Origin: Numida meleagris | Taxonomy: Eukaryota > Chordata > Aves > Galliformes > Numididae | Direction: 5' to 3' | DNA: 64,000 nucleotides | Assembly (NCBI RefSeq): GCF_002078875.1 | Contig: NC_034413.1 | Coordinates: forward strand, 61,868,453-61,932,452 | In this document: piece after piece, positions 12,771-23,520 of the stretch | How positions within the stretch are numbered: the stretch's first letter is position 1 | Layout: each line of letters begins with the position of its first letter | The notes under the pieces: model-generated | Seen by the model: only the letters and a program-made list of their open reading frames with translations | Told to the model about the DNA's origin: nothing | The model's database searches: none | Translations under genes and position numbers: made by a program

Positions 12771-15700
12771 TGTCTCTTCCTTGCTTGTCAGAAACTGAAG
12801 TAATCTTTAATGAATAGAGACTCTCTTCCAGCTTGATAGATGACATCTTCATCGATGCTCAAAATGAAAGTCAGTGATTGATTTGCTTCTGGAAATCTTA
12901 GCTGAAATTGCTAACTGTCCAAAATTCACCCTCAATGTCAAGATGCTTCTTATTGCCTCGTGCTACAGGCCGACTTGGCTGCGTGAGATATGCTGATTCA
13001 CTAACAAGGGAAGGACTGAGGACAAGGTTCCTATTTTTATACAGTGAATTAAAAAGATGATTTAAATTAGAAATGCATTTGAGTTTCCATATTGGAATCT
13101 AAACTGAACTTATTAGATGATTCACTGTTGATTGTAAATTCTTTGGAAAAATATCAGTATTGTTTTATGCTCATCTATTGAGGCGAGGAGGTATCTCCTG
13201 GTTCTGAGATGGATGAAAGGTCCCTAGCATGAGGATTTGTCCTAACTGATGTACAGGAGCCCTTTCATGTATATATTCTCTGCAGCCTCTCTTCCCTGGC
13301 TCTGTAAGGGTTACTTCCTTCATGTTGAGAAGGTCAAAATGCCTCGAGGAAATTGAACACAACTTCTTGACATTTGAGATCATGAATTTTCCTTTTGAAT
13401 AAAAGCAGTACATTTACAAGTCAGTAGAAATAAAACTCTAAACCCATCAGACAATTTGGGGCTCTAATTAAATCCTCCGGTTTGAGCCATCCTGACTTGC
13501 CTGGCTTGCTTTTGGTGTGCTGCTGGGCTGGTGTGCACAGAAACACTCTGCTGTTTGTTGTGTTTCCCAAAGCACAGCTGTGACAGATCCCCACTGGCTG
13601 CGGGAGCCTTGGAAGTGCTTGGCAATGGCAGGTGGATTGGCTTGGCTTGCCTGTGCATTACCCCAAGTCACAGTTTGCATAGCACGTAACGGGGTGCATT
13701 GCTCTATCCCATAGCAATGCATTAAGCTGGAGATCCCTACCAGTAAAGCCTGGGGGATGCTTATGTGCAGATTTGGTTTGTATCTGTAAGTTCTACTTAT
13801 CTTGTTCTCCCTATCCCCTCTGCTGAAGCTGGGCTGTAGGGACTCCCAGCAGTGAAGGTACCTGGTGTGGACAGACCCTGTCTGTGATGATGCCCTTAGG
13901 TTAGCCTCCAAAGCAGCATGTCTGTGTGCAAATTGCTTATAGGAAATGGTCCATGGCCTGTGCTGCCCTGTTTGGATTGTTTAATGAAGACCTACAATTC
14001 ATGCCAGGCACCATTTATTCAACAGCAATTAACTTCCATCCTGTGTTGAATTTACTCATCAAGTGCAACCTGAGAGTCTGAGATCCCAGAAATGGCCACA
14101 TCATGGGCAAGCCATCTGCTGCAGCTTCACAAGGAAGCAGGAGGGGCTGGCTGCTCCCCAGCTACTGCAGGCACCGTGAGCCCACATTCCCCCTGATGTG
14201 TCTTGCAAGGTGGACAGAGAGGTTGGGGTTAGCTGAACAAGATATTAGAACTGGGCTTTGACTGACCTGCTGGGATCAAAAGTGCAGTACTGATGTAGAA
14301 GAGCAAGCTTATTTTATTAGAATTTTCCCACGGTGGCATGGAGTGATCAGTGAGGGTGACTGGAAGCAGAAACGGGCTCTGTGTAATCTGCTTATGTAAA
14401 CAAGCAGTAGATGGAAAGCTGAATTTAGATCTGGTTTGCACCATACAGCCTTCTTGCTTTAGCTAGGGTTAGCAAGGTCTGACCCTGAGCTGGTAATAGT
14501 CCCTTAGAGGTTTCTTCTGGTCCCCTTAACAGACCACAGATTCTGCTTTGCTCACTGATAATTATTTTGACCACGGTGTTGGGTTCTGAGTCAGGAGATC
14601 TATTTGTTTGACATAACAGAAAAACTTTTTAATTTATGCATGTTTTCTCTTGTTGATTATTCAACTGGTCTCTTCTAGGTCCGATTTCTCGAGGTATTTA
14701 CAGTAAAATTGTATTGCAGTATTTCTCATACCTCTACTGTCTCCTGTATGGGGTTTCCCCAGATTTTGAGTGGCCTTTGTTATCCCTTGCTGTACGGGGA
14801 TGTGCAAGTTCACAGTCACTGTTCCGTTCCCTAGCCCTTTTACTTGGTGTCTGATCAGAGCACAGAGCCTTCCTGATCCCTGGTCTATTGCGAGAGGCCT
14901 AGGAATATTAGGCACTTAAATGACCCAAATATAAAGCAATGTATTTTCTAAGATTACTTCTTTTTTCTTTCCTGTGTTTTGTCACATCTTCCAATATGTT
15001 AACTAATTTTTTGTTTCGTTTCAAAAGGACAAATACTTGCTTTCCTTTTACATGCTCCATGCAGCTTTTCACAGACACGCAGGGGAGTTTGAAACACCAG
15101 CTGTTTCCTTTCAAAGTCTATTTGAAGCTCTCTGGGCTATGTACTCCTCACTCTGCCCCTGGGTACCTGCAGGATCTGTGCTCCTTGTGACTGCAAGGGA
15201 ACAGTTTCCAGGCTCAGCCTCGTGCAAGGCTACCTAGGGCCGTCTTGTCTTCAGCTTGTGTCATACTGGTCCCATGGTGGTGGAAGCAAAAAACATATGC
15301 TTGACAGTCATTGATAAAAAATCCTGTTTCTCATGCTCTTATTGATAGTGAGAGTACATTTCCATGCAAGTTGCAGTCTGGATTTGGTTAAAAATTATGT
15401 AGGAGAGTTGGAAAGTATTAAAATTAAAGCATGAAGGGCTACAGCAGATAAAAAGTGCTCAGCCTTCAAAAAGTATAAAGATATCTTCTGAGAGCAGCCA
15501 GTGAGGAAAGGTAAGAATGGCAATGCTGTAGTCACTCCTGGAAACACCCCATTGCAGTCCCAGGCAGCCTGTAGTGTTATCAGGCTACTGCCCTAACTGG
15601 CTCCTGCCAAATATCTGTGCATGCTGTGCACTTGGGGATATTACCAGGATGCAGTGTCTTCCCCTACAAGCACTGCTCCTGCTGCCATGACAGAGGTCTC

Positions 15701-18102
15701 CCTAGTGTCCCCATCACATCAAGACCACCTTTGCCTAGAGACAGACCACCACCAGGCAGTGCAGGTAATTGTCCTCCTGAAGGATGCACCATCATTAAGA
15801 ATGTTATCACCAGGTGCAACTACCAAAGCACAATTAGAAAACATTAGATCTAATGATGTATTCGTAGCATTGTTTTTATTGCTCTCAACAATGGTAATTG
15901 CTTGGGCTGCTGGAAGACCCTGCAGCTAAGAGCTAACCATGGCCTTTCTACTGCAAATATGCCTGTGGATAACTTTTTACATACACGCAGCTTCATTAAG
16001 TCATCTGTAGAAAATTAGACTGCTTACTGCCTAATTGTTTGCAGGAAAGGGAACCGGATCATCACTTTTCTAACAAAAATTGTGTATCTATCTGGAGACT
16101 GATGGCTTTATTTTAACTTTAATTTACATTGAGGCCAGGGTAATAAAGTAGGCCTGATGAAAGTGAAAATGAAAAACTATGAAAATACTGAGAGAACCTA
16201 GAATTGGTGGTGAGCTGTTGATAACATGGTCTCATTTTCAGTTCATCCTGAGATTGCGCTGTACTAGTGCTAGAGAAATGTCAGCTCCTTACTTGTATCC
16301 CAAGAACATCCATCTTTTAAAGATCTGTGTGCCAATGCTGTGCTAATTGCTACAGATACCCATGTTCTCCCTCTTCATACTTTTACATATGTATATATAT
16401 TTCCTTTTAAGGAAAACATTTATTAAAATTTTCCCTTTTTTTCACCTTTTCTTTTGGAAAGAAAGGACAGTCCTTTACTTGAGCACTTGATTATTCTGTA
16501 ATTTTATGATTATGCTGGATTGAGATGGTTTCATTCCCAGCTTTTCATCTCCCTGGTACTGCATTTTGCTCCTGGTATAAGTAGGATCATGCTTCTTCCC
16601 TTCTCCTCCTCTGCATGTATTGTCTTTAGAAATCATCTTGTCCTTGAGAAATGTTAGGTCTTCAGGCTCCTAGCTGATGCAACCAGCTGCCCAAGGAGGG
16701 TCCTCTGGTACGTGCCCAGACCCTCATCCTATATGCTACTGGACACTCCTGGGCATTTGGCTTTGGAGCCTACAGTCAAACCTAGAGAGGTGAGGTCACT
16801 GGGAAGCTCATTGCTGCACTGGGGACCATGCTGTCAAGCAATGCACGGTGCACTCAGATCTGAACATGTTGTAAATGGTAAAACTTCAGGTGGAGGAGAC
16901 TCGAAGAAAGCAAAGCAGCTCAACTCTTTTAAAGGGCATTGAGTGGGTCTGATGCTATTTCAGAAGCTTACAGCATTTACACCCACATCTGCTTTAAAAG
17001 GGAATCCCTGTGTTGTTAATTAAGAGATAGACACTCCTAGAGGATGATGTATCCTATGTTTTCAGATGTCTCCTTCTAGTAAGAACTGCCCTTAGATTGC
17101 CCAAAGCAAAGGCTTGAGGGAAATCAAAGAGTTAGGAATGCTCCAGAGTGTCAGTGGTGGCTGGAAAAAATGCACAAATGAGTGTATTCCCAAGCACTGT
17201 AGGGTTTTACTGCTTTCTGTGGAGTTCATCTTCACAAACTCTCACTCATTTTTTCTTCTCCCACTGTATTTGATCAAGGAGCACCTTTGACTTGGAAGGA
17301 AGCGGCGAGACCACAGCCATCCGCTCCCTTCCACTCTCTGTGCTACTTGGAGCTGAAAGGGGGAAGCTACCTGAAGCAGAAACCTCCTCGCTTGCATTTT
17401 TCCACAACGCACAGCCATATATTACAGTCAAGGAAGCAGATATTGCAAATGGCAATCTGATTTATATCACACCACACTCTTGTGAGGCAACGGTGATTTG
17501 AAGTGGAAGCATGCAAATTGGCCAGCACCATTAGAGGGCTTTAATAAATATTACCATGAGCTTGTGTTTTCCTGCTAAGAAAGGGTGATTGGTGAGCAGA
17601 GTTCACGCCTGCAGCTGTGCACAAATTTTCCATTTGTTGAGATCATTCATGGACACAGAATTATGCGGGGAGCAGAGATGCACCAAAGTGGGCAGATGAG
17701 TCCTTGATGCCGTCACACCAATGAGTGCCTCTAGTCAGTGCAATTAGCATGAGGAATGGCTTTGGTTTTCATGTTTAACTTTTGATCTTCTTAGACATGA
17801 GGCTTGGCTTGATATTATTTAGTGAACATTAGGACATGATGATTTGCCAAAGTGCATAATTTATACCAGATCTGTTAGGTTTTGCCAACAGGAGGATACG
17901 CTGTACACGAATGTGCCTTCAAAGTTTATAGGCTTTTTTACCATTTAGAAAATAGTGAACAATTTTTTTTTTTACCTACTTTTCATTCATTCTTTATAAC
18001 AAGCTTACTATGGATGCAAATAGGAAATAAAATACTGAAAAATTGCACTGTAGAATTAGCTTGATATTAGTTAAGGAAAGCTACTTGTACTGAATGCAAA
18101 AG

Positions 18103-18129
18103 TTTTTTTTTTTAATTAGTTTTTTTTTT
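18103..18129. repeat. Paired poly(T) tracts
   Basis: T11 (18103-18113) and T10 (18120-18129) are separated by AATTAG. They are followed about 150 bases later by poly(A) runs at 18280-18289, 18297-18309 and 18312-18318, so the T and A tracts could pair in a single-stranded transcript. Confidence 0.85.
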
Positions 18130-18240
18130 GTTACTAATCCAACCATGTCAGTATTTTAAAATGCTTGTAATATTATTTCTAAGCAATAAACTAGACAGAT
18201 TATTGTTGGTTAACCTCTCCTTCTGAACGATTAGATACCG

Positions 18241-18272
18241 GCTTTCTATACCTATTTCTTTTCCAGGTAACA
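18241..18272 (+). other. Candidate recursive-splice (ratchet) site
   Basis: TTTCTATACCTATTTCTTTTCCAG ends at 18266 and is followed immediately by GTAACA. A pyrimidine tract plus CAG juxtaposed to GTAA is the arrangement of a zero-length exon ratchet point in long introns. The donor half is only moderate (GTAACA rather than GTAAGT). Confidence 0.3.
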
Positions 18273-18279
18273 AGAGGGG

Positions 18280-18318
18280 AAAAAAAAAATCTTCCTAAAA
18301 AAAAAAAAATTAAAAAAA
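18280..18318. repeat. Poly(A)-rich tract
   Basis: A10, A13 and A7 runs are interrupted by short TCTTCCT and TT pieces. There is no adjacent element body that would make this a LINE or SINE tail. Confidence 0.85.
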
Positions 18319-18707
18319 TCCTTTTCTTAGTCTTGAGTAAACGAATTGCACTGACTTTATTGAACTAAATTAAACTAAACTAAAGGGATCTTCCATTGAG
18401 ACAATAAGAGTTTGCAAGGGGGACAGAATTCAGCCCAGGTGATACATGAAGTAGTATCAAAAAGATGTGGATGTCCTTATATTTTAAGCTGTTCAATATT
18501 TGATAATTACTTTGCAAAAGCTGAAATTTTAAAGTTTTCCATAGCGCTATATTTGACTGAATGTAAAGCTGAGGTGTTCTTAAACTCGCAATGACCAATT
18601 GGGTGTTTTTTGATAACATTCCAAGAGTTATTTCTGGTCTAAAATGGACAAGAATTGTAGAATGGTGCATAACACTTCACCTGAGGTGAAAGTTTCTTTG
18701 TTTGTGT

Positions 18708-18725
18708 AAAAAAAAAAAAAAAAAA
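18708..18725. repeat. Poly(A) tract, A18
   Basis: An uninterrupted run of 18 A follows TTTGTGT. No retroelement body is recognisable upstream. Confidence 0.9.
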
Positions 18726-19081
18726 GAGGGAAACTCCCTGCATTTTTAGGTTCATAAATATTCATTAAGAGGTTTCTCCTAAGCGAGTAACCTTCATAGG
18801 ATTTCAGAGTTAAAGTATAAACTGAAAGAGTTTTTTATCGTTAGCAAGGATTGCAGTCAATTTTAAAAGCAAAATTCTAATTAATTATCTTTAAGGTTTG
18901 TAAAGCTAAGAATTGTTTGTGCTTTGGAATTCAAATACAAAATAGGGATTTTATATGCGAAAAAACCAAACAAACGTGAATATATTGGGTTGGATTTAGC
19001 TGAGAGGGGTTATTAAATTATTCAGTTCTTCATGTGATATTTAGATAAATAAAGTCTTATTTTCCACTGTGCAGCTGATCT

Positions 19082-19113
19082 CATTAAAGGGAAGAAAAAA
19101 AACCCCTTTAATG
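19082..19113. repeat. Inverted repeat, 10-bp arms, A-rich 12-base loop
   Basis: CATTAAAGGG (19082-19091) pairs with CCCTTTAATG (19104-19113) around a loop of mostly A. No terminator or RNA-gene context was seen. Confidence 0.8.
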
Positions 19114-19824
19114 TTTAAACCATCTTCTAATTCTGAGCAAATCCCTAAGAATGTTCTGAGGAGAGAGAATTCTTAAATCGCTGGATTTTGTACCCTAATT
19201 AAATCTCTTGACAGCTCGCTGTGTAACGTGCAGCCATGGCTCTGTGAAGTACTGGAGGTGGGGTTCAGCTTTTCATGGTTCTCCTTTTTTTACAAAACGA
19301 GGCTGATATTTTCCTTGTTATTCTGTGTGCTAGAAGCCCCGTTTCTGGGTGCCCTGGGTTTAGTTTCTCCTTTGAGGTGTATTTTTTCCCTTTGGTGGGA
19401 ATGGGGGACTGTCCAAAGGAGGGGTGGGTGTTGCTAGTAGCGCAACAAATTAGGAGGAGGAGTAGATCCATTTCTGAAGTTGTCTTAAGAATGAAATATG
19501 GGATTTGCCTGATAGATTTTTAACTATAAATGGATTAATTAGAGTGTGACTGAGGTCATGTATAAAAAGGAGTAAGCTAATTAAGTCTGAGCAGTACTCC
19601 AAGTGGCTTTTGTCCTGATGACTGGAGATCAAAGGCTAGAGCAAGTTTTTTAAGATTATATTTCTTTAAGTGAAAATATGAGTCTTACTAAGGGTGAACA
19701 GGGTGTTCTTTTCAGATGAACACAAACAATCCAGGCTTATTTTGCACGTGGTTGATATACTCATAAATATCCCATTTTTAAGTGATGCTTGGATATTCAG
19801 ATACAGTGCACTCCCATACATTAT

Positions 19825-20024
19825 GGCAACGTGCCCTCGCAGCACGGAAAGCCAACCATATCCTAGGCTACATCAAAAGCATGCCCAGCAGGGTGAGGGA
19901 GGTGATCCTGCCCTTCTGCTCTGGTGAGGCCTCACCTGGAGCACTGCATCCAAATGTGGACTCCTCAGTACAGGAGAGACATGGACCTGTTGGAGCACAT
20001 CCAGAGAAGGGCCACAAATGGCAG
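19825..20024 (+). mobile_element. CR1 LINE fragment (ORF2 3' part), degraded
   Basis: The stretch follows the avian CR1 consensus in the region encoding the end of the reverse transcriptase and what lies after it. One frame gives AARKANHILGYIK then [11 protein letters not shown]. After a frame change near 19920, another gives [30 protein letters not shown], the CR1 motif normally read as RPHLEYC...LERVQRRAT. The match begins near GGCAACGTGCCC and stops at AGAGAAGGGCCACAAATGG. The usual 3' continuation and the ATTCTATG-type tail are missing. The fragment is therefore truncated at both ends and frameshifted, and cannot make protein. Family assignment is from recognition of the CR1 wording, not a search. 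The orientation matches the host gene. Confidence 0.88.
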
Positions 20025-20204
20025 AATAGGCTTGTATTTTTGCATTTTCATGCTTAATTCAAATGCAGGGTTTTTCCTCCTATGCCTTGGGCATAGATGT
20101 TGGAGATTCTGGAAATTGCGTTTATTTTGGTTAGACTGTGTTCCCAGTCTGCCCTTCTAAGAGGATTCATGCAGCTGCACAAGCCCAGAAGTGCCATATG
20201 CTCT

Positions 20205-20240
20205 AGAGCCTCACTCCTTCCTTCCTCTTTCCAGGTACAA
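20205..20240 (+). other. Candidate recursive-splice (ratchet) site
   Basis: CCTCACTCCTTCCTTCCTCTTTCCAG ends at 20234 and is followed directly by GTACAA. The pyrimidine tract is among the best in the window. The donor half is weak to moderate. It lies 200 bases after the CR1 fragment. Confidence 0.3.
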
Positions 20241-22568
20241 AGTCAGGTACTCTTCCATACTCTGTCCTGCTATTCTGCTGCATTCTCTCTTCTACAACTG
20301 CATAGAAGGCAGCTGGAGATCACGCTACATGGTATACAGCCACATCTGGGTTTAAAGGAGGTTCAGTGGGACCAAGTTGTGTTCCTGTATCTCTTCGTAG
20401 TGTCACTTAGGATGAGCTGCATCCATGCCTTGTATAGCAATGGACTTTTGAAGAATAATATTTCAAGGCAATAATATTATGAAAGGCATTTCTTGTGACA
20501 TGCTGAATGCCTGCATTTGACACAGAAGTCAGAAGACACTCAGTTCAATACAAGAAGCCTTGAATGTTGACATGGATTAGGAATCCAAGTGCCATTCCAA
20601 TTTTTTTCTTTAAAATTCAATTACTGCAATTTAAATAGAAATGACCAGAAGCCAAACCTGGATACGATCTTGTGGAAGTCGAGTCAGTAGCAAGATAAGC
20701 TTATGGTGGAAGGATGGAAATATACCTCACTGAAAACTGATTTTCCTAGTCAACAGTTACAATGAAGCTATTTGCTACAGTTTTCACACTTTGTGTTTGG
20801 AGATGGTTTTGCATCATTACTTCTCATTGTTTGGCCAGATACAGTGTGATACTTAAATGTTGACTTCAGCATTTCCACATTCAGGTGATGTTGATGTGAC
20901 TTTTCTGCGTTGAAATTGAATTTTTTCTTCCAGAAAAGAGAAGGGAATGGACAAGACTGCTCATTTTGGACAAAATTTCTGAAACCAGAGCTATTTTCAT
21001 GTGGATTTTTTTAGTGAAAACAGTAGCTGTTAGCTTTATTTGTAGATTCACTTGCGAGAGTGGTATAGACCAGATGATGTCTTGAGGTCTTGTTCTCTCA
21101 TTCTCATAGGGATATCTTAGAAGTGATCCAACCACTCAGTTACACTATTTAATTCATGAGGTTTATGCCTTTTCCTGTCATGTGGTTTAGCTACCAAAAT
21201 TTAAACAATCACTTAGGACAATGAGAGCAACTGGCTGAAGCCCAGGTGGATGTGCAGACTCTCCTGCTGAGGGTGTTGAAAAGCTGGACAGCAGCTGTGA
21301 TTTACAAGACGTTGCTCCTGGCAATCTCATCGGTCAGATTTAGTCTGATGTGCGAAGAGTTGTGAATGGGATTGAAGGAGGATTCATTGTCCCCTTACCC
21401 TGGATGGCCTGAGGTGCAGCACTGTTCTCCAGTCTATGGCTTGTTTGTAACATCCTTGCTGCTTCTCATACATCATGGCACAAAATGCTTCAGTTTGCAA
21501 TACTCTTGGAGAAATACAACCTTTTGATGACTGTAAACATGACTTGATGGATACTCCAAAAAAGGATTTATTGACCTTTGTGTCTTTTTATATTTTCTGA
21601 TTTGTTTCTTTTCCTGAAAATCTTGGCTGGGATAATGCACTGCAGAGCTGTATAGGTTCAAAAATGAGCATAGCTGCTAGCTGGAGGTTTGAAAGCATCT
21701 TCTATCGCCACATTTGACCAGCAAGATAGGAGAATAGGAAATTACTTATTCCTCAGCATTGTCTCCCTGCGTGTAGAGGTCTGTGATCAGGGTGAGATAA
21801 TGTTTGAGCTCTTTCAGCCGTCAGTGTTGGTGTAAGCTGAGAAGGGAATCCACCATGCTTTCAGTGGATGGATACTCTGCAATCGTTTCCTCCTTTTGAC
21901 ACTTGAAAATGGAGCATCCAACAAATGGTTGCAGATGCTGACAGTGTTATTTGGATGCTGGTGAGCCCACAGCATTGCCTTCAGGACAGCCACACCAGCA
22001 GTGTGTGTGTATTTGCTTGTTTAGGTGCCTGAGCATAGCCTTGTGTATTTGGGGAAAATCTCTGCTGCTCCTTGCTGAAAGATGCATACTTTATAAAGCA
22101 GCTGCGTGAATCCCCAGTCTCTGGTCTGAATCTCCCAGTAGGTGCTGATGAGGGCTTTTGCACAGCACAGACACAAACGGCATCATCCAGAAGGGTTCTG
22201 GACATGTTGAGTCAATATGGTGGGAACACAACTCTAATTCTCCCTATGCTCCCACCTCCCACAGCCTCACTTTATGGTTGTAGAATTTTAGGGTGTTTTT
22301 CAAACATACTCAGTATCAGAGGGGGCCACTGAGTACCCAAATCAATAGCAGAACTTGTAGGCTTGAAAAAAATCCTAAATACATCTAAGGACAGATCTGC
22401 GTACAAAGAAGTGTAAACATTGCCTCGTGTGTCTTGCCAAAGCCACTTAAACAGCTTTCCTATATCTGCAAGCAGTTTTTATTTGGAAGACATATGACTA
22501 TCTGCCAGTGCTCGAGCCGTATCTGCCTTCCTCAGGGCCTAATTAAATGAGATGATGCTTCACAAGCG

Positions 22569-22588
22569 TTTTTATTTCCAAATAAAAA
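22569..22588. repeat. A/T-rich near-palindrome, 9-bp arms
   Basis: TTTTTATTT (22569-22577) and AAATAAAAA (22580-22588) flank a CC spacer. It sits in an A/T-rich block whose look (TAATTAAAT, CCAAATAAAAATTG) recalls conserved non-coding elements. Confidence 0.75.
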
Positions 22589-23270
22589 TTGCTAGAAAGC
22601 ATATTAAGGACAAAGGAATAATTCTGTGGAGTGGGAGATGGGATATATTATGCCTGTTCATAGAAATTTAAACTGAGTTATTTAGAAGGGTACAGCATGT
22701 GGACAACTGCCTTCATTCTAGAATGTTATTACTGTATATAACAGAAAAAAATTCACGTGCTATTAGATATAAACTTTATGATCTCAGTCCTTCTAAGACC
22801 AATGGCCATTTTGCACAGATCAGTTGCTGGATCCACTCTGCAGGTATGCAAAGGCATTTAGGCGACAAAAAAGCTCTTTGCTGCTCAATTGCTTGTTGCA
22901 TGCTGAGGAACAGATGTAGAATAAGGTTGTGTATTCAGGTACATAGCAGGAGAAAATCTATTATAAAATCAGGATGATATTTCCATTCTTTGCAGAGATG
23001 TTAAGGGAAAGTGCATTTGGGACTTGGAATTTAGCAGGTGATGTGATGGGAAGGGCAATGCCAACTCTATCAGCTCCATCACTCTTAACATCTGAGCCAG
23101 CTGGCAGATGAGTCATGCTCAAAGAGTGCAAAGAGTCATGCTGTTGATGCAGCCTGCTATGGGACACACAGCATCTGGACACACTGCCATCCAGGGAGCC
23201 ACAACACAGCAAGACTGTGTCCCAAAGAAAGAAGATTATTTCCCAGATGTGGATAGCATTAGCTGAAAGG

Positions 23271-23302
23271 GGACTGGCTCCTTGAAGGACTGGTTCCTTG
23301 AG
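23271..23302. repeat. Tandem duplication, 16 bp x 2
   Basis: GGACTGGCTCCTTGAA (23271-23286) is followed by GGACTGGTTCCTTGAG (23287-23302), two mismatches. Confidence 0.85.
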
Positions 23303-23399
23303 CCCCTTCCATGCAACACCAGCTCCCCAGATTTTCTTAACTCCTCGCAGAGTGGCATTTCTTCTATATAGGCTGGTAATCTGACATATTCGTACCATG

Positions 23400-23520
23400 A
23401 ATACTTACATACGTACATATTTACATATACACATAGGGATGTGTGTGTATATAAATAGAAGTTTATATATACATATATAAACTGAATGTGTGTGTAGACA
23501 TACACATACACCTATAAGCA
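23400..23520. repeat. TA/TG/CA-rich microsatellite region with palindrome
   Basis: Alternating TACATA, TGTGTGTGTA, TATATACATATATA and ACATACACATACAC tracts make an impure dinucleotide repeat of about 120 bases. Within it, AGTTTATATAT (23460-23470) and ATATATAAACT (23473-23483) are exact 11-bp inverted arms separated by two bases. Minus-strand frames through it give Tyr/Val/His-rich nonsense peptide, a repeat artefact rather than a gene. Confidence 0.85.

Larger units (their letters stand above)
9047..19824 (+). other. KALRN: KALRN intron 1, portion without confirmed genes
   Basis: Non-coding intron sequence. It holds three 16-17-bp tandem duplications (9015-9046, which starts just before this stretch, 9847-9880 and 12739-12770), a small CpG-rich patch near 9380-9450, an exon-like segment at 10871-10998, a ratchet-like AG|GT site at 18266, and a strongly A/T-tract-rich zone from about 17950 to 18730. 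The longest open frame in the window (11217-11717, minus strand, 166 codons) lies here. Its translation has no recognisable domain and no supporting splice structure, so it is not called as a gene. Confidence 0.65.

Noticed and set aside
20097..20474. 125-codon plus-strand frame after the CR1 fragment
   Set aside because: It does not match CR1 protein or any other known family, and its start is arbitrary.
23236..23511. Minus-strand 91-codon frame rich in Tyr/Val/His
   Set aside because: Its first part is simply the translated TA/TG microsatellite.
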